A stretch of 64,000 nucleotides of DNA from Leucobacter musarum subsp. musarum (GCF_001273845.1 NZ_JHBW01000088.1:62001-126000), one strand, 5' to 3'; shown: positions 16,617 through 25,300, counted from the first letter of the stretch. The notes: generated by a model not told the origin, from the sequence alone. Numbers and translations: made by a program.

Positions 16617-17575
16617 GCGTGGGTCCTCTCGGAGGGGTCGGTGGTCTGGTGCGAACGTTCGGAGCCGGGCGCTCGGTGCGCGAGCGGTGCGTGGCGCCCG
16701 ATCGGGTCGATGCGCACGCGGCCGCTGCGCGGGTGCACCTCGACCTCCGCTTCGATGCCGTAGACCTCGCGGAGGTGCTCGGCGGTGAGCACCTCGGCCG
16801 GGATCCCTGCGGCGTGCACGCGCCCGGCATGCATCAGAATCAGCTCGTCGGCGACCCTCGCCGCGTGGTCGAGGTCGTGCAGCACGATGCCGACCGCGAC
16901 TCCGGTCTCTTCGACGAGATCGCGCACGAGGTCGAGTGTTTCGATCTGGTAGCGCAGGTCGAGGTGGTTCGTCGGTTCGTCGAGCAGAACGACCCCGGTC
17001 TCTTGTGCGACGCAGGCGGCAAGCCAGACGCGCTGCATCTCGCCGCCCGACAGCTCACCGACGGGACGCGTCGCCATATCGCGCACGCCCGTCGCGAGCA
17101 TCGCGTGGTCGATCGCGCGGCGATCATCGTCGGTGAGGCCGGCGAATCGGCGGCGGTGCGGGTGGCGCCCGAACGCGACCACTTCGCCGACCGAGAGGCC
17201 CTGTGGGGCGGGGCGCGACTGCGAGAAGAGGGTCACCTCGTGCGCGAATGCGCGAGCGGTCAGCAGCGAGACGGGGCGATCTTCGCGGTCGGCGCCGCCG
17301 ATGGTGACGGCGTTGCGGGGAGCCGGGTGCAGTCGGGCGAGCGCGCGCAGCAGTGTCGATTTGCCGCTGCCGTTGGGGCCGATGAGCGCCGTGGCGCGGC
17401 CGGGCTCGAGTGCGATGGAAACGTCGTGCACGACGGCGCGGGCGCCGTAGGAGAGGTCGAGCCGTGTGCCGCGCAGTGAGGCGGGCACGCGGGAAGAACC
17501 GGTGGGGGCTGCTGGGGGCATGCGGAGTTTCTGGTTCGGCGGGCTCGTGGCGGCGGCTGTTCCTCGGGTGCGCAT
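16613..17575 (-). CDS. fhuC: Iron-siderophore ABC transporter ATP-binding protein
   Basis: A FhuC/FepC-type ATPase of about 320 aa with Walker A GPNGSGKSTLL, signature LSGGEMQRVWLA, Walker B VVLLDEPTNHLDL and the H-loop VLHDLDHAARV. It powers FhuB. The exact start is uncertain: ATG 17575 (used here), GTG 17578 and ATG 17521 are all in frame and none has a clear ribosome site; the first 35 residues look unconserved. A candidate DtxR/IdeR box lies 22 nt upstream. Confidence 0.9.
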   Translation of the reverse strand: MRTRGTAAATSPPNQKLRMPPAAPTGSSRVPASLRGTRLDLSYGARAVVHDVSIALEPGRATALIGPNGSGKSTLLRALARLHPAPRNAVTIGGADREDRPVSLLTARAFAHEVTLFSQSRPAPQGLSVGEVVAFGRHPHRRRFAGLTDDDRRAIDHAMLATGVRDMATRPVGELSGGEMQRVWLAACVAQETGVVLLDEPTNHLDLRYQIETLDLVRDLVEETGVAVGIVLHDLDHAARVADELILMHAGRVHAAGIPAEVLTAEHLREVYGIEAEVEVHPRSGRVRIDPIGRHAPLAHRAPGSERSHQTTDPSERTHA

Positions 17576-17596
17576 CACGCTGCACGCGTCGCAAGT

Positions 17597-17615
17597 GAGG
17601 GTAGCCTTGCTTACA
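17597..17615 (-). promoter_or_regulatory. Candidate DtxR/IdeR iron box upstream of fhuCDB
   Basis: GAGGGTAGCCTTGCTTACA matches the DtxR/IdeR consensus TTAGGTTAGCCTAACCTAA at 12 of the central 16 positions. On the leftward strand a TAATCT hexamer (17624-17619) lies just upstream, so a bound repressor would cover the start of transcription. Iron repression of a siderophore importer is the expected biology; this weaker match supports but does not prove it. Confidence 0.55.
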
Positions 17616-17895
17616 TCAGATTAGTTCGGGATCGCCGACCTCTGCAATTTCCATGAACCCCCTGACCGGGGCGGAGGTGCGAGGGCAGAGCTCCGCCCCT
17701 CGCTGCATCACCTCCCGTCGCGCAGGAAAAATCTGCCCCAGCGGTCACGCCCTGGGCATCTCGCCCGCGCGACGCAATTTCTCCTGCGCGACGAGAGACG
17801 GCGAGGTGCGAGCGGCCCGGGCAGCGACGCAGTCGCGGGATCGCCCGGCCCCGACCACCCGCGCGATTGTCGGCGGCATGCGTCACAATCGATGC
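17616..17895. other. Divergent intergenic region rich in inverted repeats
   Basis: This gap between fhuC and the YjbR-like gene has no convincing ORF. It holds interleaved inverted repeats. GAGGTGCGAGGG (17675-17686) pairs imperfectly with the CCCTCG...CACCTC stretch at 17697-17714. CGTCGCGCAGGAAAAAT (17716-17732) pairs with ATTTCTCCTGCGCGACG (17777-17793) with one mismatch. The TGCCCCAG...CTGGGCA hairpin sits in that loop (about 17734-17758). A structured 5' leader, small RNA or repeat element are all possible. Confidence 0.5.
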
Positions 17896-18291
17896 ATGGA
17901 CGCCTACGAGTTGCAGCAGCGCGCCGCCGCGCGCGCCGATGAATTGCCCGGCGCGGTGCTCGAGCACCCGTTCGGGCCCGATGCCGACGTCTACAAGGTG
18001 CACGGCAAGGTCTTCATGCTGATCTCGGCGCTGCGCGGCGACGGCATCGTCACGCTGAAGTCGGCCCCGGCCGACGCGAACGTGCTGCGCGAGGCCTACG
18101 CCGACATCGCGCCCGGGTACCACATGAACAAGAAGCACTGGATCACGGTGTCGGGTGGCGGGGCGCTCGAAGCTGAGCTGCTCGATGATCTCGTCACTGA
18201 GTCATATCTGCTCGTTGTCGAGACCCTGCCAAAGCACGCCCGCCCTGTCGACCCGGCGCAGTTCGGGCGTCGCGCAGAAGAGGTGCGCTGA
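17896..18291 (+). CDS. MmcQ/YjbR-family protein
   Basis: A 131-aa protein of the MmcQ/YjbR family, small cytoplasmic proteins with a double-wing fold sometimes described as DNA-binding. Visible family phrases are YKVHGKVFMLIS, VTLKSAPADANVLREAY and PGYHMNKKHWITV. ATG 17896 is chosen because the family match begins there (MDAYELQQRAAARADELPG) and CACAAT ends 6 nt upstream, the leaderless spacing seen elsewhere. The longer frame upstream is inside the repeat-rich gap. The cellular role is not known. Confidence 0.85.
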   Translation: MDAYELQQRAAARADELPGAVLEHPFGPDADVYKVHGKVFMLISALRGDGIVTLKSAPADANVLREAYADIAPGYHMNKKHWITVSGGGALEAELLDDLVTESYLLVVETLPKHARPVDPAQFGRRAEEVR

Positions 18292-18436
18292 GCCGGAGTG
18301 CGCAGTACTCTGGCTCTGATGATGACCAGTCAGGCCCACGCGGGCCGCTCCCGGATCGGCGACCTGGTTGCTCTCTCATCCGCGCCCCTCCTGGCGCGAG
18401 TGTCACTTCACCCACTCGCATCGACCCAGGAGCATC

Positions 18437-18657
18437 ATGACCGCACGTTTCAACCACACCATCATCGCCTCGCGCGATGCGGCCGAAATGGCCGATTTCT
18501 ACGCGACGCTGCTCGAAGCCGAGCGCGCGCCCGGCTGAGGCCCGACCCGCAGCGTCAGCGAGCCGGCGAGATCAATGACGAGCACGGGGGACGCGGGGTC
18601 TACTTGCTCGACCCGTCGGGGCACTACCTCGAGTTAATCACGCGCCCGTATCTGTAG
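18437..18657 (+). pseudogene. Decayed VOC/glyoxalase-family gene with internal deletion and frame change
   Basis: ATG 18437, behind CCAGGAGC, opens a good VOC N-terminus (MTARFNHTIIASRDAAEMAD) that stops at TGA 18536. In another frame, immediately after, comes the family's C-terminus: DPQRQRAGEINDEHGGRGVY and the metal-site end GHYLELITRPY, ending at 18657. About 70 central residues are missing compared with intact relatives of about 130 aa. The gene is therefore a remnant, unless the central part was lost in assembly. Its end overlaps the convergent membrane gene by 20 nt. Confidence 0.8.
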
Positions 18658-19165
18658 GGCGAGAGATTCCCTGCGAGTCGTCGGTCGACACCACCCGGAA
18701 CACGTCGCTCAGGTGCTCACCGCGCAGAAAGTCGCCGATGCCGATCATGATGAGGCTGAAGATGATCTGTTCGGTGATCATCCATCCGGGGTAGAGCCCG
18801 GGAATCGCCGCCATGACGAGCGTGATGACCGGGAAGATCTGCGCGAAGAGTCGCAGTCGGCGGTACGCCCAGTACCAGCCGCGAGCGGCTCTCCAGGCGA
18901 AGTAGCAGAGGGTCGCGGTCATCGCGAGCACCACGAACGAGCGCATCCACACGGCGAGCGGCACGGTGCCACCTGCGGCGGTGATCCACACCGCGGCGAC
19001 CGCGGCGGCAAGGCCGATCAGCAGCTCGAGCACGAGCAGCCAGGTGATCCAGCGGAATGCGCGGCGCGTCTTCGGGTGCGAGAGGCCGGCGGCGGCCACG
19101 CGCACACCGGCCTGACGCCCGCCGGCGATGCGGTCGAGACGGAGCAGCAGCGCGTCGAGTGCCAT
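18638..19165 (-). CDS. Conserved four-helix membrane protein of unknown function
   Basis: A 175-aa integral membrane protein with about four hydrophobic segments (roughly residues 38-60, 69-91, 104-125 and 130-150), including WITWLLVLELLIGLAAAVAA. No family signature was recognised. ATG 19165 is preferred to the upstream in-frame start because TACGCT (19177-19172) ends 6 nt before it, the leaderless arrangement, and MALDALLLRLDRIAGG is a natural amphipathic start. It stands alone between the VOC remnant and the HtaA-domain gene. Confidence 0.72.
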   Translation of the reverse strand: MALDALLLRLDRIAGGRQAGVRVAAAGLSHPKTRRAFRWITWLLVLELLIGLAAAVAAVWITAAGGTVPLAVWMRSFVVLAMTATLCYFAWRAARGWYWAYRRLRLFAQIFPVITLVMAAIPGLYPGWMITEQIIFSLIMIGIGDFLRGEHLSDVFRVVSTDDSQGISRPTDTGA

Positions 19166-19280
19166 GCCGTCAGCGTACCGAATCGCGCTGACGTCGCAGG
19201 GCGATCGGCGATCGGGGTGCAACGGTCAACATCTGGGTGCAGGATCGGGGTGCGCGGAATGCTCCGCGCACCCCAGACCG

Positions 19281-21479
19281 TTAGTCCTGCGTGCTTGCGT
19301 GCGCGCGGGCGCGCTGCAGGCGGCGCGCACCGCACGCGAGGCCGCCGAGCACGATCAGCGCGGCACCCCCGATAACCCACGGGGTGAGCGACGTGCCACC
19401 GGTGGTCGCGAGGCCCGACGCGCTCGTCGCTGCGGGCTGTGCGGCCTCGGTTGCCGAAGATGCCTCGGCGCTCGAGCCCGCTGCTGCCGATGAGCCGGAA
19501 CCGTTCGCGGCCCCCGACGCGTTCGTGCCCTCGGCGGTGGCCGATCCGGCGCCGGCTGATCCCGAGCCGCCGTCGGCGCTTGCGCTCGCATCGGCGCCCG
19601 CTCCATCAGTTCCCGACTCGGCGGTCGCCCCACCGTCCGCGTCACTGACCGGCGTCGTCGCCGCGAGGGTGGCGGCGAATGCGAACGGCAGCGGCGGCTT
19701 TTCGGCGTCCATCGACGCGCCCGTCGTCAACCACCAGGCCTGCAGCTGGGGGTCGAGCCACTGCACGAAGTCGGCGGGGTACGAGTTGGGGTACGTGCGC
19801 GACTCGAGGGTCAGTGCGCGGTCGAAGAAGTCGGGCTGTGCGGTGAGCGCGTACGCATCGCCCTCGCTCGTCACCGACGCGTTCGAGAACGTGGCGAGCG
19901 TGACGCGGCGGTAGCCGTCGCTCTGCAGCGCACCGCTGACCTTCCACGAGACGTCGAAGCTCAGCGACCCGGTTCCGTCGGCGTCGATCTGCAGGCGGGG
20001 GTTGCCGAGGATCGTCGTCACCTCGGGTGCGAGGGCCGGATAGTGCTGAATGAAGATGCCGCCCTCCCAGACCAGATCCGCGGCTCCGCTCGCGCGGTCG
20101 ACCCAGCCGGTGCCGTTCGAGAACCCGTAGTCGGTGCCGGTCTTCACCGCGTCGCCCAGTGCGCGCGGACCCCAGGCCTGCATGTACGTGTTGATCGCCC
20201 AGGTGAGTGCACCGTCAGTCGTTGCGCTGGCGCCCGCGGGGGTCGCGCTGGCAGTCGGAGCAGCGGGGCCCTCCCACGGGTCGTTCACCGTCGGCTCTTC
20301 GGGGCCGGCCTCTTGGCCGGGAGTGACCTCGCGCTCCGTGACGACGGGGGTGTCGCCGGCCCGCGAGATCTCGCTCAGTCGGTCGGAGTAGGGGTGGCTC
20401 GCGAAGATGCGCGACCCGTCGGCGCTGATGCCGAGGCCCCAGGTATCGGCGTAGGGCGATCCGGTGCCGTGGGTGACGCCCGCGGCGGTGAAATCGACTG
20501 CGGTTTCCGCCGTCCAGGTGTCGGGGCGGATCACCGAAACCGTATTGGTGAAGCCGTCGGTGGTGACGACCTCGTGCGTCGCGGGGTTGACCGCCATCTC
20601 GTAGACGTTCTCGCCGACCTCGACGGGCGTGCCGACGAACCGGCCGTCGGCGACGCGCAGGCTCACGACCTTCGTGCGATCCCACGAATCGCTGATGGTC
20701 GGATTGACGGCGATGTGCAGCTCGCCGAGGGTCTCATCCATGGCGAGAGCGGCGGCGCGGCCGCCGACCGGGGTGCCGTCGACGACGAGCGCCGAGACCG
20801 GGAACGCGAGCGAATCAACCCACGCGCCGGTGATGGTGCTGTAGCCGGTGATGACCTTCGCGCGGCCCTCGGCGATCCACACCATGTGGTTCGTGGCGTC
20901 GTACACCGCATCCTTGATCAGCGGGTAGCGTTCGGTGCTGATCGCGATGGGGGTCGAGACCTCTCCCGTGTTTGGATCGACGCGGGTGAGCGCCGTCGAG
21001 TCGAAGACGTAGACCACGCCGCTGTCGGTGTCTTCGACGAGCCCGCTCGGGTATGACGGCGTGCCCGCGAGTTCGCGGGTCTCGAATGTCGGCGACGTGA
21101 GGTCGACGATCGCGAGGGTCTGCGACGTGTTGAAGACGACGTAGAGGCGGTTGCCGTCAGCGCTGAGCGCGATGTCGGTCGGGTCGCTCTGCGGCAGCGT
21201 GATGGTGCTGCCCGACGGGGCGCCCGTGGCGATGTCGAACCAGGTGATCTGGCCCGGGCCGGAGCTCGGGTCGACGGTGACGTACACCCGACCGCGGGCG
21301 TCGTCGACGACCGCATCACGACTGGTCTCGCCCACGGTGGCGGTCGTGGTCAGCGAGAACTGAGAGCTGTCAGCGTGCGCTGAGAGCGGGGTGAGGATGA
21401 GCGCGAGACCGGCGAGCAGCAGCGCAACGAGCGCTCCCGCCGCGGCGCGCGCGGAGACGGATGGGTGGAAAGCAGGCAC
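19281..21479 (-). CDS. Iron-regulated cell-wall protein: beta-propeller + HtaA heme-binding domain + LAXTG sorting signal
   Basis: A 732-aa exported protein. The signal peptide ends near SAHA-DS (about residue 36). Residues about 40-370 form a YncE/NHL-like beta-propeller with repeats such as GRVYVTVDPSSG, NRLYVVFNTSQTLAIVDLTS, GVVYVFDSTALTRVDPNTGE and SRIFASHPYSDRLSEIS. Residues about 423-590 are one HtaA domain (ALTWAINTYMQAWGPRALGD, VWEGGIFIQHYPAL), known from corynebacterial heme-uptake proteins. A Ser/Ala/Gly-rich linker leads to LATTG at about residue 690, a hydrophobic helix and a basic tail: a class E sortase signal. GTG 21479 is chosen because GAGGGG lies just upstream. A strong DtxR/IdeR box covers the promoter. 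A surface heme or iron receptor working with an ABC importer is inferred. Confidence 0.88.
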   Translation of the reverse strand: MPAFHPSVSARAAAGALVALLLAGLALILTPLSAHADSSQFSLTTTATVGETSRDAVVDDARGRVYVTVDPSSGPGQITWFDIATGAPSGSTITLPQSDPTDIALSADGNRLYVVFNTSQTLAIVDLTSPTFETRELAGTPSYPSGLVEDTDSGVVYVFDSTALTRVDPNTGEVSTPIAISTERYPLIKDAVYDATNHMVWIAEGRAKVITGYSTITGAWVDSLAFPVSALVVDGTPVGGRAAALAMDETLGELHIAVNPTISDSWDRTKVVSLRVADGRFVGTPVEVGENVYEMAVNPATHEVVTTDGFTNTVSVIRPDTWTAETAVDFTAAGVTHGTGSPYADTWGLGISADGSRIFASHPYSDRLSEISRAGDTPVVTEREVTPGQEAGPEEPTVNDPWEGPAAPTASATPAGASATTDGALTWAINTYMQAWGPRALGDAVKTGTDYGFSNGTGWVDRASGAADLVWEGGIFIQHYPALAPEVTTILGNPRLQIDADGTGSLSFDVSWKVSGALQSDGYRRVTLATFSNASVTSEGDAYALTAQPDFFDRALTLESRTYPNSYPADFVQWLDPQLQAWWLTTGASMDAEKPPLPFAFAATLAATTPVSDADGGATAESGTDGAGADASASADGGSGSAGAGSATAEGTNASGAANGSGSSAAAGSSAEASSATEAAQPAATSASGLATTGGTSLTPWVIGGAALIVLGGLACGARRLQRARAHASTQD

Positions 21480-21520
21480 AGCAAAGCCCCTCAATGGCAG
21501 GCGGATACAATAAACAATCC

Positions 21521-21546
21521 ATCATACTTAGGATTGCCTTGCCTAA
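21521..21546 (-). promoter_or_regulatory. DtxR/IdeR iron box abutting the -10 of the HtaA-domain gene
   Basis: TTAGGATTGCCTTGCCTAA (21528-21546) matches the 19-bp DtxR/IdeR consensus TTAGGTTAGCCTAACCTAA at 15 positions, with both outer pentamers perfect. On the leftward strand a near-consensus -10, TATGAT (21526-21521), follows after one base, so the box fills the spacer region and a bound repressor would block RNA polymerase. This strongly predicts induction under iron limitation. Confidence 0.8.
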
Positions 21547-21759
21547 ATCGGCCCAATGTGGTCCGCGCGAGTGTCAGGGGAAACGCACAGGCGTGACCCG
21601 GAATGCGAGTCGATGGCGCAAGACGGATGTGACTCAGGCTGACCTATACAACATCAGATGTATGGGGCGCAATCGATCATTTCACATGTTGCGTTCGTAC
21701 ATTCAGAGTCAGGAACCGGTCGTTGTCACCGCATGGTCGGCTCCTTGACTCATGAAGTT

Positions 21760-21793
21760 CGGCTCCTGTCGGGTGTGCGCCCGCCAGGAGCCG
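21760..21793 (-). terminator. Stem-loop downstream of the methyltransferase gene
   Basis: CGGCTCCTG (21760-21768) and CAGGAGCCG (21785-21793) form a perfect 9-bp stem, and CGGG/CCCG pair inside the loop. It starts about 20 nt after the stop codon of the leftward methyltransferase gene. No clear T-run is present. Confidence 0.5.
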
Positions 21794-21813
21794 AGCTGGT
21801 TCTCCGGCCGATG

Positions 21814-22743
21814 TCAGCCGCGCGGCAGGCGCGGCACCCAGCAGGCGACGCGGGCCGCGTATGCGTCGAACTCCGCGCCGAAGCGGGCGCGCAGGTCGGC
21901 TTCTTCGTGCGGGCGCACGACCCAGTTCCAGAACAGCGACCCCGCGACTGCGTAGGCGACGACGAGCCATGATCCGAGTATCAGCCCGACGGCGATTCCC
22001 TGCATGACTCCCGCGACCGCCATGGGATTGCGCACCCAGCGATACGGGCCGGCGACGACGAGACGGGTGGCAGTCTGTGACGGGAGCGGGGTGCCGGCTC
22101 CGCGGGTCGACATGGTGAACCCCGACCACAGCCCCAGCGCGCTCGCCGCGGTCAGCAGCACGGCGCCGACGATCGGCACGGCGATGGGAACGCCGACGCG
22201 CAGACCCCACCGCGACTCGATCACCGTGATGATGACGGGGAGCACAAGCAGAAAGCTGCCCCAGAATACGACGATCTGCTGCGCGGTGCGCGCCACGTGC
22301 CGACCCGCGGGCGCGGCGGGGGCCTCGCGGAACGCGAACGGGCCAACGAGCACCCACTCGGTGGGGAGCCGACCGCGCCAGACGAGCAGCCCGGCGCCCA
22401 CACTGCCGGCGGCGGCGAGCACCATCGCGAGCGCGCCCCAACCGGCGAGCCCGGTAAGCGTCGCGTACCCGCACATGCCCGCGGCGACGAGTGCGGTCCA
22501 GGGCACGGCGATCCAGATCGCCCACCGCACCCCGCACGCGACCAGCGCCGAGGCGACCACGAACAGGGGAATGTCGAGTGCGGCAGTCAGCGCGGGATCA
22601 AGCCCGCCGAGCGTCGCCGTGCGCACCGAGGGCAGGCTGAACACGCTGATCCACCATGCGGAGCCCGCAATCGCCTGCACCGCGAAGTACGCGCGGCCGA
22701 GTGCGGGAGTGAACATGCGATGCGTCGCCGGGTGCGCCGTCAT
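21814..22743 (-). CDS. Isoprenylcysteine carboxyl methyltransferase-like membrane protein
   Basis: A 309-aa polytopic membrane protein. The C-terminal third has the ICMT/phospholipid-methyltransferase pattern: LVVAGPYRWVRNPMAVAGVM, then FWNWVVRPHEEADLRARFG and FDAYAARVACWVPR, which form the SAM site in this superfamily. The N-terminal 200 residues contain about six further helices. It starts 7 nt after the stop of the LuxR gene, so the two are probably one transcript. In-frame ATGs at 22743 and 22716 both fit. The bacterial substrate is unknown. Confidence 0.8.
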   Translation of the reverse strand: MTAHPATHRMFTPALGRAYFAVQAIAGSAWWISVFSLPSVRTATLGGLDPALTAALDIPLFVVASALVACGVRWAIWIAVPWTALVAAGMCGYATLTGLAGWGALAMVLAAAGSVGAGLLVWRGRLPTEWVLVGPFAFREAPAAPAGRHVARTAQQIVVFWGSFLLVLPVIITVIESRWGLRVGVPIAVPIVGAVLLTAASALGLWSGFTMSTRGAGTPLPSQTATRLVVAGPYRWVRNPMAVAGVMQGIAVGLILGSWLVVAYAVAGSLFWNWVVRPHEEADLRARFGAEFDAYAARVACWVPRLPRG

Positions 22744-22750
22744 CGTCGGA

Positions 22751-25300
22751 CTAGACCAGCCCCATCTGGCGCGCACGCGCGAGCGCTTCGGTGCGGCTCG
22801 ACACCTTCAACTTTCGGTAGATGCTGCGCGTCTGCGTCTTGATGGTGTTCGACGAGACGTGGAGGTCGCCGGCGATGTCATCGATCGATCCGCCGCGCGC
22901 GAGTTCGACGAGCACGAGCGCTTCGCGCTTCGAGAGCTCCTCGAGCATCACCTCGTCGCCTGCGAACGGGGTGCCCGGGGGCTGGCGCCAGATGTCGGTC
23001 GGCACGAGCGAACGCAGCACGGCGATGTCGCCTGCCGGCAGCCACGACAGCGGCAGCCGGTTGTCGAGTCGATCGAGCGTGAGCAGCGCCTGCGTGGCGA
23101 GCGTGGTCGCGAACTCGGTGTTGCCGAGGCGAGCGTGGGTGGCAGCGCGCAGTAGCTGGTGCTGCACCGCCTGAGACGGGAAGAGTTCGGACTCGTCGAT
23201 GGCTTCGAGCTGTGCGAGCGCCTCGTTGGGCTGTGACGAGAGCAGCGCCAGCCGGGTGCGCGCCAGCAGCGTTGCCGTGTTGTCGCCATCGTGGGTCAGC
23301 GCAGCACGGGCGCGGATCAGGTCGCCGGTAGCCAACAAGAACTCGCCGCGTAGCGATTGCAACTGTTCGGCCCAGCCGTCGCTGATCGGGAAGTGCTGGC
23401 GCTGCGCGAGCGCGGCGTCGAACTCGTGCAGCCCACGAGCGGCCTGGTCGGCCATGAGCCGCGTCGCCCCGCGGGTCCACACGATCGCGGGCCACAGCTC
23501 GAATTCGTCGATGCGATCGATCACGGGCTGCAGGGCGTCGAATGCGGCTTCGTGGCGACCGAGGCTCGACGCACGCATCGCGGTCGCGAGGTGCCACCCG
23601 ATGCTTTGCTGCGACCCCTGCCAGTCGGGGCGCGAGCTGTCGATGGCGCTCAGCTCGCGCTTGGCCGCGCGCAGGTCGCCGAGGCGGCCGTGCGCGAACG
23701 CCAGCACCGCATGCAGGTGCGCTCGGCGCCCCGAGTGTGCGTCGTCGCTTGACTCCGCCGCCAACTCGATGGCCGCGGGAATGCGGGCGGCCAGAATCTC
23801 AGTGATGATCACCTGCATGCGCGCGGCGAACATGCCGGATCGCCAGCTCGGCGAACCCATCGGCCCGAGACGCAAGAACTCCTCGCCGACCTCGGCGGCC
23901 TCGGTGTATTCGCGGTTCACCCGCAGGCCGGCGAATCGCGCCAGCAGCAGCAGGCGCCCGGCGGCCCCCTGCACATCTGCAGCGCGCGAGGCGAGGGTCG
24001 GCATGCCGATCTGCAGCAGCTCGCGAATGCGCGGCGTCGGAATCGTCGCCGTTTCGCTCAGCGCAACCGCGATCATGATCGGAATCGTGCCCTCGCGCGA
24101 CATCCGTTCCGGTGAGATGGTCTCGGCGATCGTGATCAGCTCTTGCGTGCGGCGGCCACTGATCTCCGAGTAGTTCCGCACGAAGTGCGGGAAGATGGCG
24201 CGGTCCATGTGGCCGTCAATGAGCAGCTCGAGTATTTCAATCGGATCGGCGAGCTCGTAGAGCTGCTCGAAGGCGAGGCGGCGAATCTCGGCCACGCGAT
24301 CCTCCGAGAATTCACGCAGTGCGCGAGGGCGCAGCGCCGTGCTCATCAGCGTATGCAGGCGGAAGGTCTTGCGCCCCGCCGCCATCGCGATGCGGCCGAT
24401 GCCGGCCTGATCGAATCGCTCGAACCACGACCACGCGGCGGCACCGCCGAGTTGTTCAGCCAGGCGCTCATCGACCTCGGGGCTGAGTGCCGAGGCGAGT
24501 GCGAGGTCGGTGGCGGCACCACTCTCGAAGGTCGGGGCGAAGTCTGCGAGCAGGCCTTCGACGCCGCTTGCGACCTCGTCGGTCGACGGACGACGCGTGC
24601 CCCCGCGCGAGAGCTGCTGCATCACCGACAGCGCGAGGCGCACCGCCAGCGGATGCCCTCGGGTCGCGCGGCGCAGTGCCGTGACCTCAGAATCGGTGAG
24701 CCGGTAGGGGAGCGAGCGTGCGACCGCTGCGAGCTCGGTCGCGCTGAACGCCAGGTCGTGCGAGCCCAACACGGTGACGTCAAGGCCGGCGGCGGTCAGC
24801 GGAACTTCGAAACGCGTCGTCGACCGTGACGTCGCGAACAGCTGGAGATGCGGCGATCGGCGCAGCAGTGAGACCAACTGATCTTGCAGATCGGCACCGA
24901 TGAAGTGGAGACCGTCGATCGCGAGCGTGATGGGGAAGGGATCGCGCATCGTCGCGGAGATGACGAGCGAGAGAGCTTCCTGCGGAGGGATGCGCCCACT
25001 CATATAGTCGTTGGTCAAGCCGCCGAAGGTCTCTGGGCGGGCCGCAGACAGGGCTTGCAGCATCCGCAGCCAGAAGCTCCGGGGTTCTCCGGCACCCTCG
25101 TCGAGTGCGATCCAGGCGACCTGCCGCTCGGCTTGCGTCGAGAGCCACTGCGAGATCAGCTCAGTCTTGCCGGCGCCCTGCTCGGCATTGAGCACGACAA
25201 TGCGGCCGGCTGCGGCGAGTTGCGCGAGCAGCTCGGCACGCCGCAACTGACCGTTCGCATCGAACGAAGAAACGCCGTCGTCGGCAACGTCTCCCGGCAC
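22751..25300 (-). CDS. Large ATP-binding LuxR regulator (MalT/LAL type)
   Basis: An 849-aa regulator. The N-terminal STAND/AAA-like ATPase has Walker A LNAEQGAGKTELISQW (about residues 37-52) and a Walker B-like region ITLAIDGLHFIG. A long helical TPR-like middle follows. The C-terminal LuxR helix-turn-helix is LSKREALVLVELARGGSIDD with VSSNTIKTQTRSIYRKLKV. GTG 25300 is chosen because AAGGAG lies 6-7 nt upstream; the earlier in-frame start would lie deep in the shared promoter region. It is divergent from an amino-acid ABC operon, its likely target. MalT-type proteins are activated by a small ligand plus ATP. Confidence 0.88.
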   Translation of the reverse strand: MPGDVADDGVSSFDANGQLRRAELLAQLAAAGRIVVLNAEQGAGKTELISQWLSTQAERQVAWIALDEGAGEPRSFWLRMLQALSAARPETFGGLTNDYMSGRIPPQEALSLVISATMRDPFPITLAIDGLHFIGADLQDQLVSLLRRSPHLQLFATSRSTTRFEVPLTAAGLDVTVLGSHDLAFSATELAAVARSLPYRLTDSEVTALRRATRGHPLAVRLALSVMQQLSRGGTRRPSTDEVASGVEGLLADFAPTFESGAATDLALASALSPEVDERLAEQLGGAAAWSWFERFDQAGIGRIAMAAGRKTFRLHTLMSTALRPRALREFSEDRVAEIRRLAFEQLYELADPIEILELLIDGHMDRAIFPHFVRNYSEISGRRTQELITIAETISPERMSREGTIPIMIAVALSETATIPTPRIRELLQIGMPTLASRAADVQGAAGRLLLLARFAGLRVNREYTEAAEVGEEFLRLGPMGSPSWRSGMFAARMQVIITEILAARIPAAIELAAESSDDAHSGRRAHLHAVLAFAHGRLGDLRAAKRELSAIDSSRPDWQGSQQSIGWHLATAMRASSLGRHEAAFDALQPVIDRIDEFELWPAIVWTRGATRLMADQAARGLHEFDAALAQRQHFPISDGWAEQLQSLRGEFLLATGDLIRARAALTHDGDNTATLLARTRLALLSSQPNEALAQLEAIDESELFPSQAVQHQLLRAATHARLGNTEFATTLATQALLTLDRLDNRLPLSWLPAGDIAVLRSLVPTDIWRQPPGTPFAGDEVMLEELSKREALVLVELARGGSIDDIAGDLHVSSNTIKTQTRSIYRKLKVSSRTEALARARQMGLV

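Larger units (their letters stand above)
21480..21813. other. 334-nt intergenic region upstream of the HtaA-domain gene
   Basis: No ORF with support is visible. It holds the leftward promoter and iron box of the HtaA-domain gene at its left side. In the middle is an AT-richer stretch with the palindrome ACATCAGATGT (21651-21661) and an imperfect ATGTA...TACAT inverted repeat (about 21658-21702). At its right end is the terminator hairpin of the methyltransferase gene. The middle part could carry a small RNA or an unrecognised promoter. Confidence 0.5.

Noticed and set aside
16655..16665. GCGAACGTTCGG as a possible LexA box near the fhuC 3' end
   Set aside because: The half-sites abut (CGAACGTTCG) without the 4-nt spacer of a LexA box, and it lies inside a coding region.
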